DNA from: CAZGCA01 sp964524145
GTDB lineage: Bacteria; Hydrogenedentota; CAZGCA01
Reading direction: 5' to 3'
NCBI GenBank assembly: GCA_964524145.1
Contig: CAZGCA010000101.1
Location: forward strand, 1-19,950
Length of the DNA: 19,950 bases
The position numbers and the translations under genes are program-made. Positions 6,340 through 14,687 of this stretch are shown here, piece by piece. The number at the start of each line of letters is the position of its first letter. Within the stretch, counting starts at the first letter, position 1. Below the pieces are notes generated by a model, which did not search any database, was not told the origin of the DNA, and worked only from the letters and a program-made list of their open reading frames with translations.

Positions 6340-7926
6340 ATGAAGGTCATCAGGAAGAAATCGAGCTGGGCCGCAGTCTGTCTCGTCGCGATGCTGGTGG
6401 CGTCGTGTGCGAGTCAGGATTCCGTTACGAAGGAGGTCGAGACCCCTGCGGCGACCGAGCCGCAACAGGAGTTGTGGCTTGGCGAGCTGCTCGCAGAGGA
6501 GCCGACCGTCGCGTCGGGTCTGTTCCGGGTCGTTGATGAGAAGGTTATAGAACGGGACGGGATCGAGGTCGGCCAGGCTACCGTCGAGTTCGACTACCTC
6601 GACATACACGGTCAACCGGCCGAGGCGCAGGCGAACCTGTTCGTCGAACGGTCGGCGGTCGAGAACGGCGGCAAGACGCCGCTTGCAACGTTCGTTCACT
6701 ACGAATCGTCGCCCGACGGGTCGGTGGGGTGGTGCAGACGCGGCTGGGCAATGCTCACGCCGCACCTCAACCCGCAGCACGCGCTCGGCAACAGTTTCAA
6801 CCTTGACCTCGCAATGATCGAATGGGGACGGCGGCTGCCGTTTGTCGACAGACAGCATCTCGCCATCGTCGGCGGAAGCGCCGGCGGGTACATGGCACTG
6901 GCGATGTCGGCGGAAGTATTCCCGGTAGCGGCGACGGTCGCCGACGCGCCGGTCGTCAACTGGGCCTACAACGCCGCGTTTCTCGTCAAGAACCTCGACC
7001 TCGCGAAAGGCACGGCGGAATCGCCGCTGGAATGGCAGAAAGCCCCTCTACCGGTGATGCTCGCCGTGTCGCCGATAGCGCTTGACGCCCAGAAGCTGTT
7101 CGGCCAGGATCTCGCCTCGGACGCGTGGTACAAGCTCAGCCCCATATCGTACTACCCGCGTGTGACAAGTCCTGTCTCGCTCGCGATCTCCACCGCGGAC
7201 ATGCTCGTGCCCATGCCGCAGTTCAGCCGGGACCATTACGTCGAGCCGGATCCAGCAGAGTTCCCCGACGGGTTCGAGATGGGACTCGAAGCGCTGACCG
7301 AAGAACAGAACTCGCGCCGGCCGTTCCTCGAACTGCTGCCCGAGGAGAGCTACTCCGTATTTGTCGAGGAGATCCCGCGCGACTTGCTCGTGCTCGATAT
7401 CGAGACGGTCATGGGCTCGCAGGGCAAGAAGATGCCGCCGCAGAAGCTCAAGATCGACCGGCAATGGGACACCGGCAAGCAGTGGACTGTCACGGTATTC
7501 GACGAAGGCGCGCCGCATCCCAAGATCGGGCACCTCAAGTACCGGTTCGACCAGAACGCCAACTCGTTCCTCGCGCATTACAGGGATAGGCCGCTACAAC
7601 TCGATCAGCTAACACTGGCCAAGCTCGAACGGCTGGCGGAACGGTTCTCGGGGACGCTATCGGACGCGCCACCGCTTGTCGACGACTCCGGTGAGGCAGG
7701 CGACCCCGTCCACAGGCTCAACTTTCCCGCGCTCGAGAAGCTCGACGTCGTGACAGGACTGCTGGACTACGCTGCCTGCGGCGCGGGATTCGAAACGCGC
7801 CTGAAACAGCTCTATGCCGAGCTCCCGGCGCATCTCAAGATGTGGGGCGATAGGATCGAACTCGACGCGTTGCAGACCATGCGCGACAACCTCCGGCAAC
7901 AGGCCCGGCAGGTCAAAGCGGGCTAG
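6340..7926 (+). CDS. Lipoprotein serine hydrolase (alpha/beta-hydrolase fold)
   Basis: This 528-residue protein starts at ATG 6340 behind AGGAGG (6329-6334, five bases away). The N-terminus is a lipoprotein signal, LVAS|C with C23 as the lipidated residue, so it should be membrane-anchored outside the cytoplasm. The nucleophile elbow IVGGSAGGYMAL puts the catalytic serine at S180. STADMLVP (D287) is the likely acid residue; I cannot assign the histidine with confidence, since candidates lie in a histidine-containing segment, GAPHPKIGHLKYRF, and near FSRDH. The C-terminal 150 residues form an extension of unknown role. It resembles the prolyl oligopeptidase/dipeptidyl peptidase-like esterase superfamily, but the substrate (ester or peptide) is unknown. 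It is flanked by repeats upstream and converges with the large dockerin protein. Confidence 0.75.
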   Translation: MKVIRKKSSWAAVCLVAMLVASCASQDSVTKEVETPAATEPQQELWLGELLAEEPTVASGLFRVVDEKVIERDGIEVGQATVEFDYLDIHGQPAEAQANLFVERSAVENGGKTPLATFVHYESSPDGSVGWCRRGWAMLTPHLNPQHALGNSFNLDLAMIEWGRRLPFVDRQHLAIVGGSAGGYMALAMSAEVFPVAATVADAPVVNWAYNAAFLVKNLDLAKGTAESPLEWQKAPLPVMLAVSPIALDAQKLFGQDLASDAWYKLSPISYYPRVTSPVSLAISTADMLVPMPQFSRDHYVEPDPAEFPDGFEMGLEALTEEQNSRRPFLELLPEESYSVFVEEIPRDLLVLDIETVMGSQGKKMPPQKLKIDRQWDTGKQWTVTVFDEGAPHPKIGHLKYRFDQNANSFLAHYRDRPLQLDQLTLAKLERLAERFSGTLSDAPPLVDDSGEAGDPVHRLNFPALEKLDVVTGLLDYAACGAGFETRLKQLYAELPAHLKMWGDRIELDALQTMRDNLRQQARQVKAG

Positions 7927-7992
7927 AGCGTTCGGCGGAATCTCCTGCCGGCGCGAGGCCATATGCGCTCTTGTGCGGTGCTTCTTCTCAGG
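7927..7992. other. Convergent intergenic spacer with weak hairpin
   Basis: These 66 bases lie between two convergent genes. CGGC-GGA near 7931-7937 can pair with TCC-t-GCCG near 7941-7948 through one bulge. With no T-tract on either strand, it is only a weak candidate for a shared terminator. Confidence 0.3.
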
Positions 7993-10941
7993 TTACTCGC
8001 CCGGGTTGAACACCACTCCATACGGGTAGTCGCCGACCAAGATGGGGTCCGTGACAGAAGGCGTTTCTGGAACCGATAGGTCGAAGACAAAAGCGATATC
8101 TCCAATGTTGCTGCTCACGACCGCGCTGGATCCATCTCGAGAGACAGCGATTCTCGGACACCCGGTTCCCGGGAACGGTATGGGGGATATTCCTGCCGCC
8201 TCTACAACGTCGTCCGGGTTGGAGATGTCCAGAAACAGCATCGTGTTCGAATAGCCGGATGGTTGTCCGGCATCGGCGAGCAGCGCCATGCCGCCGTCGG
8301 GCGTGACCGCGAGACCGAACGAGAATCTCACGGGCAGCAGCAAGGTATCTCGTACCGTCACGTTGTCCGGATCTGAGAAGTCGATGATGTCGACGGCAGA
8401 ATCGACCTGCGCGCCAAAGAATGACGTGCCGGCCACGACCGCCAGCGGTTGACCTGGAACAGCGGCGATGAGGCCGCCGCCGGACGCAACCTGAACGCTG
8501 CCGAGCACTTGAACGTCATACGGATTGCTGATGTCCATTGCGACTACGGTGCCCGGACCCCCGTCCTGGTAGAACCCTGTGGTCACGAGCGCGACCTGGC
8601 GGCCGTCGTTCGCCACGCCGGTCGCGATATCGACCGGCCCGTAATCGTCGAACTGCGCCAAGGACACCGTGTCGGCGACACGAAGCGCGGTCGGCGAACG
8701 CACATCCACCGTATGGACCTCGTTAATGCCGACAGTATCGTCACGCCTCGGTACGAGCAGCGTCGCATTGTCCGGCGCGAGATCGAACGACCACGATGTA
8801 CCGTCGCCAAGAGTGAGCGTTGTGCCAACGGCCTCAATGCTTTCCAGGTCCGCCAGACTCAATACCGCGAGATGCACCGGATAACCACTCGGATTGTTGA
8901 GCACAATGAGCGTGTCACCGTCGGGCAGGAATGCCGCGTCACGCGGTCCGTCGAGCGAATTGCCCACGTCCACGGACTCGATCCGATGGAACTCCTCGTT
9001 CGTCGCAGGATCGATAAGCGACAACGAATCGCCGGAGACGTTCGTCACGACGCAATACGTGTCCGGCAGGGCCTTGTTGAAGACCACCACACCCGCCGTG
9101 GCAGTGGTGTCCCCGTCGGTTACTATCACCGTAATAGAGGTTTCGCCCGTGCCAACGTCGTCTATGTCCACGTCGAAGTCGCCGCCGTTTTCCGTCTGAA
9201 CAACCCTCGATCCTCCCGCCGACCTGACAGTGAGCGTAATCTCGGAATCGTCGACCGGGGAGCCGTCGTGTTTCCTGACGGTGCCGGTCACCTTGACGGG
9301 CGGCTCGTCGATGCTCGTACCGGGAGACGGCTCGGTGATGGTGACTCTGAGCCCTTTCTTCACCCTGACGGGTATGGTGTAGGACTCGACCCGCGTCTCG
9401 ACGCGCGGTTGGTCGGACGGGGACCAGAAACTGCCTTTAAACTCGTATACCTTCTGGTCGGCGTCCAACAAGAATGGTCCAGCTTCGTCGGCCCCTTCGA
9501 TCTCAAAGGTGTAGATGATTGATTCCTCCACGGCCAGCATGGCAATCGAGCCCGCATCGAACTGCGGCGGGTTGGGCGCGGTAGGCGGGTCGCCCACAAA
9601 GTCGTAGGTGTATATCGGCACGCCGGTTTCCGGCGGGATGGTCGGCAGATCGACCGAATTCTCGAGATCGGTGACGAGACCGCTTGCCAGCGATTGGAGT
9701 ATCGCAGTAAGTATGCTCGGCAGACCCAGCTTTTCGCCGAACTTCGGGAAGAACAACCCGTACGCAGCCTTTGCCAGGCTTGTCTCCGGCTCGAAATCGC
9801 CTCCAAACACCACTTCCCCGTAGCTTTCCGTCGCGATCGTGTTGCCCTCGCCCACGCGGCCGATCATCGAGTCTTTCACAAGCTGCATCGGTGTTATTTC
9901 GATAATGGTGTAGACACCGTTCAGGAACGCGGCAAACAGGTCAAGCATGCCGACGCCGGTTCCAAGCGTGGTCGGCGCAATTGCAGCGGCCGCGTTGAGC
10001 CCCATCACTGCCACGTTGGCGTACTCCATGCCGTGATGAAGACGCGCGGCAAGCCAGTCGAGCGTGAACCGGTACCGCGCGGGGAACGTCGCTTTCGCGC
10101 CGCGCGCACTGCCATAGTTCGCCGCCAGCGCCGCATCGAGCTTGTCGAGCTCCGCTTTGCGTTTCGCGAGTTCCGTATGAATGTCTCCGAGCGCGCCTGC
10201 GAGACCCGAACTCAGCAGCACCTGGTCGACCACACGTTTCTCGTCCTCGGTGGCGTCGTCCCGCAGCTCGCCGATAGCCTCGATCTGGGCGTCGAGCATC
10301 TGGAACACTTCACCCATCGTCTCGGCGTCTTCCTGGTCCATCGTCTGGATCATCGGGTCGAGAAACGTGCCGACCGTTGCGGCCACCGAGGCGATGTTGT
10401 TCTGCGCGGTCGCTGCGACCGCCCCTGCCGGCTCGGTCAAATCCGGCAGGTCGAGTATCTCGAACGTGAGCCCGTCGACGACAATGATCCCGTTCACCTC
10501 GACGCGCACGTCGACCGCGCCGGCGCTCGTGATCGGGACGGCCGTCGTCAGCACGGTTTGCGACGCACCGACCACGGGCATCTCGACCGCGCCGAAGAAG
10601 ACAGCGTTGTTGTTCGTGTCCGCGGTGTTAAACCCGTCACCGGTGACCGTCACCATCGATCCGGGCATACCCGACCCGGGCTCGATCTTCGGTTCCGGCG
10701 GCCCCATACCCAGCGCGGCGTTGATGACGAGCTGGACGTCGAGCGCGTTATGAGCGCCGTCGTCGTTGATATCGCAGTCGTGTTCTACCGCGAGACCAAG
10801 CGCGGCGTTGATAACTAGCTGCACGTCAAGAGCGTTTGCTGCACCGTCGCCGTTGACGTCGGTCGCGTCCGCGAATGCGACACACGAGACTGCAACGAAA
10901 ACAATGGTGAGTAGAGTCGTTGAAAGCCGATTCACTGTCAT
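7993..10941 (-). CDS. Large secreted modular protein: dockerin-like loops, IPT/TIG domain, Ig-like stretch, beta-propeller-like C-terminus
   Basis: This 982-residue protein starts at ATG 10941, with GGGAG nine bases upstream; an in-frame GTG at 10962 lacks a good Shine-Dalgarno. The signal peptide ends near AFA, residue 24. Two dockerin-type calcium loops come first: DVNGDGAANALD (D28, N30, D32, D39) and DINDDGAHNALD (D57, N59, D61, D68), each followed by VQLVINAALG. From about 84 an IPT/TIG-like domain begins (IEPGSGMPGSMVTVTGDGF). A helical, charged middle and hydrophobic patches follow, then an Ig-like stretch with TVRKHDGSPVDDSEITLTV. The last third has repeats such as MDISNPYDVQVLGSV, DIIDFSDPDNVTV and FLDISNPDDVVEA, typical of LVIVD/YVTN-type propellers. 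Dockerins usually sit C-terminally, so an N-terminal pair is unusual. Binding partner and function are unknown; it is probably an extracellular adhesin or scaffold-associated protein. Confidence 0.85.
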   Translation of the reverse strand: MTVNRLSTTLLTIVFVAVSCVAFADATDVNGDGAANALDVQLVINAALGLAVEHDCDINDDGAHNALDVQLVINAALGMGPPEPKIEPGSGMPGSMVTVTGDGFNTADTNNNAVFFGAVEMPVVGASQTVLTTAVPITSAGAVDVRVEVNGIIVVDGLTFEILDLPDLTEPAGAVAATAQNNIASVAATVGTFLDPMIQTMDQEDAETMGEVFQMLDAQIEAIGELRDDATEDEKRVVDQVLLSSGLAGALGDIHTELAKRKAELDKLDAALAANYGSARGAKATFPARYRFTLDWLAARLHHGMEYANVAVMGLNAAAAIAPTTLGTGVGMLDLFAAFLNGVYTIIEITPMQLVKDSMIGRVGEGNTIATESYGEVVFGGDFEPETSLAKAAYGLFFPKFGEKLGLPSILTAILQSLASGLVTDLENSVDLPTIPPETGVPIYTYDFVGDPPTAPNPPQFDAGSIAMLAVEESIIYTFEIEGADEAGPFLLDADQKVYEFKGSFWSPSDQPRVETRVESYTIPVRVKKGLRVTITEPSPGTSIDEPPVKVTGTVRKHDGSPVDDSEITLTVRSAGGSRVVQTENGGDFDVDIDDVGTGETSITVIVTDGDTTATAGVVVFNKALPDTYCVVTNVSGDSLSLIDPATNEEFHRIESVDVGNSLDGPRDAAFLPDGDTLIVLNNPSGYPVHLAVLSLADLESIEAVGTTLTLGDGTSWSFDLAPDNATLLVPRRDDTVGINEVHTVDVRSPTALRVADTVSLAQFDDYGPVDIATGVANDGRQVALVTTGFYQDGGPGTVVAMDISNPYDVQVLGSVQVASGGGLIAAVPGQPLAVVAGTSFFGAQVDSAVDIIDFSDPDNVTVRDTLLLPVRFSFGLAVTPDGGMALLADAGQPSGYSNTMLFLDISNPDDVVEAAGISPIPFPGTGCPRIAVSRDGSSAVVSSNIGDIAFVFDLSVPETPSVTDPILVGDYPYGVVFNPGE

Positions 10942-10967
10942 TATGCGAAGCTCCCGGAACACTCTGT

Positions 10968-11010
10968 TACGATCACACCTTCCTTGCTTTTCAGAACGGT
11001 TCTGATCGTA
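10968..11010. promoter_or_regulatory. Inverted repeat upstream of the dockerin protein gene
   Basis: Perfect 8-base arms TACGATCA (10968-10975) and TGATCGTA (11003-11010) are separated by 27 bases. They lie 27-69 bases upstream of the - strand start at 10941. The position suits either an operator or a 5'-leader hairpin. No promoter boxes could be assigned. Confidence 0.35.
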
Positions 11011-11107
11011 CCAGAAGCCGTTTCGTCAACGCAAGAATGCTCCAGGAATGGGAAAGTTCAGCGGAAGAGAATGCAGCCAAGGGTTCGCAGGCCTGCATCC
11101 CTGCCGG

Positions 11108-11488
11108 TCACGAGGTGCAATGGCACGGTGTGTGCGGCAGTCTTGTCTGGGTCGGAATCCCGGCCAGGTACTCTCTCAGCTGGCCGCGTTCGTCCTCGAG
11201 CAGGTCCAGGAATCGCACTCCATACCGGTACAAACCGCCATCCACCGCACGGCAACAGCGGATCGAACCCTTGCACTCGAGCGACCGCAGGCCGGGGTCC
11301 AGCTGAAGGTTGAGCAACACATGCGTATCCACGTCAACAGGTTGCACGCCGCTGAACTGGGCGCCGTCCTGGCTCAGATCCACGGTAGTTGTCACGCGGG
11401 CGGCATCTTCGTGCGGGAACAGCAACCACGCGGACGTCTCCACGTCCAGTCTCGGATGTCGTCGTCTGTCTTCAGTGTGCGTGTCCAT
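11108..11488 (-). CDS. PilZ-domain protein, putative c-di-GMP receptor
   Basis: This 126-residue single-domain protein starts at ATG 11488, with GGAG eight bases upstream; the in-frame ATG at 11521 has a Shine-Dalgarno only three bases away. The c-di-GMP-binding signature is complete: RRRHPR gives R9-x3-R13, and DLSQDG gives D37-x-S39-x2-G42. In PilZ proteins both motifs contact cyclic di-GMP, and such receptors control motility, adhesion or exopolysaccharide. No cyclase or phosphodiesterase is in the window. It is transcribed away from the exported esterase, from a shared intergenic region, and runs into the dockerin-protein gene 166 bases downstream on the same strand. Family confident; partner unknown. 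Confidence 0.88.
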   Translation of the reverse strand: MDTHTEDRRRHPRLDVETSAWLLFPHEDAARVTTTVDLSQDGAQFSGVQPVDVDTHVLLNLQLDPGLRSLECKGSIRCCRAVDGGLYRYGVRFLDLLEDERGQLREYLAGIPTQTRLPHTPCHCTS

Positions 11489-11597
11489 TGATCCAGCTCC
11501 GTTGGTAAGAGAACCCGCCATCAGCCTTCCGACGGCTTGCCTCCCGGTTTCAGTATACTTAATCCCGACCTGGGGCGAAAGGTTCCATCTTTCTTTC

Positions 11598-11625
11598 GTT
11601 ATATACTAACGAGGTTGGGCGCCAA
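11598..11625 (-). promoter_or_regulatory. Candidate promoter for the PilZ gene
   Basis: Read on the - strand, TTGGCG (11620-11625) and TATAAC (11598-11603) are spaced by 16 bases. This gives a leader of about 100 bases to the ATG at 11488. The -10 box is good but the -35 is weak. A second -10-like TATACT occurs at about 11553-11558 without a clear -35. Confidence 0.35.
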
Positions 11626-11677
11626 AAGGTTTCAAACTTGTCAGGATTTGGCCAAGAGAGAGGGCATGGACGCCAAG

Positions 11678-11755
11678 GTTCGTAGTTCCGCCTTTAGGCG
11701 GTCTTGACCATCCGTGGAAAGCACCAAGCGACCGTCTGAAGACGAAACTACAAAC
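11678..11755. mobile_element. Palindromic MITE/REP-like element
   Basis: A 26-base left arm (11678-11703) is inverted relative to a 26-base right arm (11730-11755) with 21 of 26 positions matching, enclosing 26 bases. Each arm also folds on itself: CCGCC-TTTA-GGCGG on the left and CGTCT-GA-AGACG on the right. The differences between the arms are mostly transitions, suggesting an old, decaying palindrome. It has no coding capacity. Classification as a MITE or REP element is inferred from structure only. Confidence 0.55.
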
Positions 11756-11767
11756 CGGGAGCAACAC

Positions 11768-11797
11768 TTGACCTGTCCTTGCGAGCGCTGCTATTCT
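11768..11797 (+). promoter_or_regulatory. Candidate sigma70 promoter for the exported esterase
   Basis: TTGACC (11768-11773) and TATTCT (11792-11797) are separated by 18 bases. Transcription would start near 11804, leaving a leader of about 34 bases that contains the Shine-Dalgarno before ATG 11838. Confidence 0.55.
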
Positions 11798-11837
11798 TGG
11801 TTCTCGGAACGTCGTGTCAGGAAGGAGGAGAAGGGGT

Positions 11838-12983
11838 ATGTCAAGCCGAAAGCGGTTGGTGAAGATGTGTCGCCTGGTGCTCTGTTGCACGCTGGCACTG
11901 GCGTTGTGCCGGTGTGCGGTGGTGCAGGAGGCGACAAGTGAGACAGGTACGGAGTCCAAACAAATGAAGAACCCATTCTACGTCCCGTCAACGTATCACG
12001 TTAACGTTATGGAACAGACAAAACAGGAGCTCGAGTGGACCGGCCAGCCGCTCGAGCCCTGGCAGGACGAGCTGCGTGCGAGGTTGCTCGACCTGATGGG
12101 CTGGTTCCCGGAGAAGAAGTGCGATCTCAACGTTCGCGAGCTTCAGACGCGCGATACCGATACGTACACGATGCGCAAGCTTGTTTACACGAGCGAGCCG
12201 TATGCCGAGGTGCCCTGTTATCTGCTCGTGCCCAAGCAGGGCAAGCCGCCGTACCCTGCAATGGTCTGCCTGCAAGGGCACAATCCGGGCATGCACTTAT
12301 CGGTCGGTATCGCCCACAACAAAGCAGAGCGGGACTCGATAGCCGGTGACCGTGATTTCGCCATCCAGGCGGTCAACAACGGGTTTGTCGCGCTGGCTAT
12401 CGAGCAGCGCTGTTTCGGCGAACGCCGGGAGACGTTGCAGGAGAAGCGGTCCGACCACGGGTGCCACGACGCGGTGATGCACTCGCTCATGCTCGGCCGC
12501 ACGGTGATATCCGAGCGGGTGTGGGACGTCATGCGCGGCATCGACTATCTCGAGACGCTGCCCGAGGTCGACGCGTCGCGTATCGCCTGCATGGGCAACT
12601 CGGGCGGCGGCACCATCACGTTCTATGCCGCGTGTGTCGAGCCGCGAATCAAGCTTGCGGTGCCTTCGTGTTGGTTCTGCACCTTCGCCGACTCGGTAAT
12701 GCGGATATACCACTGTGCGGACAACTACATCCCCGGCATACTCAAGGTTGCGGAGGTGGCCGATCTGGCCGGGCTCATCGTGCCGCGCAAGCTCATCGTC
12801 GTTGCGGGCGAGCAAGACGATATCTTCCCGATCGAGGGCGTCCATAAAGCATTCGAGAAAGCCAAGAAGATATTCGCTGCGGCAGGATGCGCCGACAACT
12901 GCAGGCTCGTCGTCGGCCCGGAAGGACACCGCTTCTACGCGGAACCCACCTGGCCGGTGGTACACGAGCTTATGCCCGACTGA
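11838..12983 (+). CDS. Exported dienelactone-hydrolase-like esterase (alpha/beta hydrolase)
   Basis: This 381-residue protein starts at ATG 11838, with GGAGG at 11824-11828 about nine bases upstream; an earlier in-frame start at 11814 lies within that ribosome-binding region. Residues 1-35 form a basic then hydrophobic export signal with cysteines (LALCRCAVV), but the lipobox is atypical, so lipidation is uncertain. The catalytic triad is visible: S255 in CMGNSGGGTITF, D327 in AGEQDDIFP and H364 in GPEGHRF. The fold and spacing match the Abhydrolase_7/acetyl-xylan-esterase-like group common in PVC bacteria, often linked to polysaccharide degradation. The real substrate is unknown. It converges with the carbamoyl-phosphate synthase gene. 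Confidence 0.82.
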   Translation: MSSRKRLVKMCRLVLCCTLALALCRCAVVQEATSETGTESKQMKNPFYVPSTYHVNVMEQTKQELEWTGQPLEPWQDELRARLLDLMGWFPEKKCDLNVRELQTRDTDTYTMRKLVYTSEPYAEVPCYLLVPKQGKPPYPAMVCLQGHNPGMHLSVGIAHNKAERDSIAGDRDFAIQAVNNGFVALAIEQRCFGERRETLQEKRSDHGCHDAVMHSLMLGRTVISERVWDVMRGIDYLETLPEVDASRIACMGNSGGGTITFYAACVEPRIKLAVPSCWFCTFADSVMRIYHCADNYIPGILKVAEVADLAGLIVPRKLIVVAGEQDDIFPIEGVHKAFEKAKKIFAAAGCADNCRLVVGPEGHRFYAEPTWPVVHELMPD

Positions 12984-13016
12984 ACCGCTGCTTGATGCGT
13001 TGCCGTGATGCGAGTC

Positions 13017-14600
13017 CTACCCGCGCCGTTCCATAAGGGCGCGGGTCTCCTCGGCATACTCCTGGAGCGTCTTAACGGGGATCTCTTGTGTGCGAAGCGT
13101 CCGGATGGCTTGAGCGGCGGCAAACGCTCCTTGTATCGTCGTCACGATCGGAACCCCGTGCTGCCACGAACTGTAGCGTATGCGGACCTCGTCTCTGCGC
13201 GGCTTCTTTCCCGACGGCGTGTTGATCACGAGATGGACGTCGCCGTTGATGATCATGTCAACGACGTTCGGCCGCCCTTCGCTGACCTTCTTCACCAGCT
13301 CGTTCTCGACGCCGTGCTCTCCGAGGAACCTGCTCGTTCCGACAGTCGCCAGGATCTCGAACCCTTCTTCTTTCAGCGTTCTGGCCGCGTTGATTAGGAC
13401 GTCTCCCTTGTTCTCGTTGTTTATCGAGAAGAAGACCCTGCCGGTCTTGGGCAGATTCTGGCCGGCGGCGATCTGCGACTTGGCGAACGCCATGCCGAAA
13501 CTGTCCGCCAACCCCATCACCTCGCCCGTGCTCCGCATCTCCGGCGTAAGTTGCGTGTCTATCCCGGGGAAACGTGTGAACGGAAACACCGCTTCCTTGA
13601 CCGAAACGTGTTCGGGAATGATCTCGCGCGTGAACCCGAGACTATCGAGCGACTCGCCGAGCATGACCCGCGTGGCAAGGTTTGCCAGCGATACCCCTAT
13701 CGCCTTGCTGACAAACGGGATGGTACGTGATGCGCGCGGGTTCACCTCGAGCACATACACCTCATCCTTGTATATCGCGTACTGGATGTTGAGCAGCCCA
13801 ACGACGTTGAGCGCTCTCGCAAGCTCGTGCGTCTGGCGCCGAACCGTGTCCAGGATCTCTCCAGACAATGAGTATGCAGGTATCACACATGCCGAATCGC
13901 CTGAATGGACGCCCGCGTGTTCGATGTGCTCCATGACTGCGCCGATAACAGATGCGGTGCCGTCCGAGATGACGTCAACGTCGAGCTCGACCGCGTTTTC
14001 GAGAAACTTGTCCACGAGCACCGGATGTTCCGGGGACGCCAGAACTGCTTTGCCCATATAGTCGCGCAGTTCGTCGTCGTCGTAGACTATCTCCATGGCG
14101 CGTCCCCCAAGCACGTAGCTTGGGCGAACAAGCACCGGGAACCCTATCTCTCGCGCAACGCCGCGCACCTCGTCGTAGCTCATGCCGGTACCGTTGGGCG
14201 CTTGCTTGAGTCCGAGTTCCCTTACGAGCAGCTCGAACCGTTTGCGGTTCTCAGCTCGGTCGATCGAGTCGCTGCTGGTCCCCAGCAGTTTGACGTCGGC
14301 CCGCTCGAGAGGTACGGCAAGCTTGAGCGGCGTTTGCCCTCCGAACTGGACAATAACGCCTCTCGGCTTCTCAACGTCGATGATGTGGAGCACGTCCTCG
14401 ACCGTCATCGGCTCGAAGTACAGCTTGTCGGAGGTGTCGTAGTCGGTGCTGACGGTCTCGGGGTTGCAGTTGACCATAATCGCTTCGTACCCCGCTTCCC
14501 TCACTGCGAACGCAGCGTGAACGCAACAATAGTCGAACTCGATACCCTGGCCGATGCGGTTCGGACCGCCACCCAGGATGACTATTCTCTCTTTGATCAA
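13017..14600 (-). CDS. carB: Carbamoyl-phosphate synthase large chain, C-terminal half (split CarB)
   Basis: This 527-residue protein matches only the second half of CarB, which is normally about 1070 residues. It begins at the second pre-ATP-grasp segment (ERIVILGGGPNRIGQGIEFDY), continues through FGGQTPLKLA and the ATP-grasp domain (VLVRPSYVLGGRAMEIVY, EVNPRASRTIPFVSK), and ends with the MGS-like allosteric domain (VGTSRFLGEHG, INTPSGKKPRRDE). This half phosphorylates carbamate. The carboxyphosphate-forming N-terminal half is absent here and upstream is an unrelated methyltransferase. TTG 14600 was chosen as start because AAGGAG (14606-14611) is five bases away; another TTG at 14675 would extend it by 25 residues with no evident ribosome-binding site. 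Separate CarB halves are known in Aquifex and Methanocaldococcus. The identity is firm; the start is moderately sure. Confidence 0.92.
   Translation of the reverse strand: MIKERIVILGGGPNRIGQGIEFDYCCVHAAFAVREAGYEAIMVNCNPETVSTDYDTSDKLYFEPMTVEDVLHIIDVEKPRGVIVQFGGQTPLKLAVPLERADVKLLGTSSDSIDRAENRKRFELLVRELGLKQAPNGTGMSYDEVRGVAREIGFPVLVRPSYVLGGRAMEIVYDDDELRDYMGKAVLASPEHPVLVDKFLENAVELDVDVISDGTASVIGAVMEHIEHAGVHSGDSACVIPAYSLSGEILDTVRRQTHELARALNVVGLLNIQYAIYKDEVYVLEVNPRASRTIPFVSKAIGVSLANLATRVMLGESLDSLGFTREIIPEHVSVKEAVFPFTRFPGIDTQLTPEMRSTGEVMGLADSFGMAFAKSQIAAGQNLPKTGRVFFSINNENKGDVLINAARTLKEEGFEILATVGTSRFLGEHGVENELVKKVSEGRPNVVDMIINGDVHLVINTPSGKKPRRDEVRIRYSSWQHGVPIVTTIQGAFAAAQAIRTLRTQEIPVKTLQEYAEETRALMERRG
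13019..13046. terminator. Strong hairpin over the carB stop codon, possible terminator
   Basis: A perfect 9-base stem, ACCCGCGCC (13019-13027) with GGCGCGGGT (13038-13046), has a 10-base loop. It overlaps the end of the split carB coding region, near the convergent end of the esterase gene. It lacks a T-tract on both strands, so it may block readthrough or protect 3' ends rather than act as an intrinsic terminator. Confidence 0.4.
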
Positions 14601-14687
14601 CGTGTCTCCTTCATCATTGACGTGTGTCTCGGTGGTTTCTGCATAGAGTATCTCAGAAAGGACCCGGATGCGCAAGCTCTTGTGAGG

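Larger units (their letters stand above)
11489..11837. other. Divergent intergenic region (349 bases)
   Basis: This region lies between the PilZ gene (-) and the exported esterase (+). It contains a promoter candidate for each side (11598-11625 and 11768-11797) and a 78-base imperfect palindrome (11678-11755). It also has a short palindrome, CGTTA-tatac-TAACG (11597-11611), overlapping the PilZ-side -10 box. No further coding capacity is convincing. Confidence 0.6.

Noticed and set aside
8449..9522. 357-codon + strand open frame
   Set aside because: It is antisense to the propeller-like part of the dockerin protein, with no recognisable motif.
9694..10818. 374-codon + strand open frame
   Set aside because: It lies entirely antisense to the dockerin protein gene, is rich in Arg/His as expected of a codon-biased shadow, and has no Shine-Dalgarno or domain.
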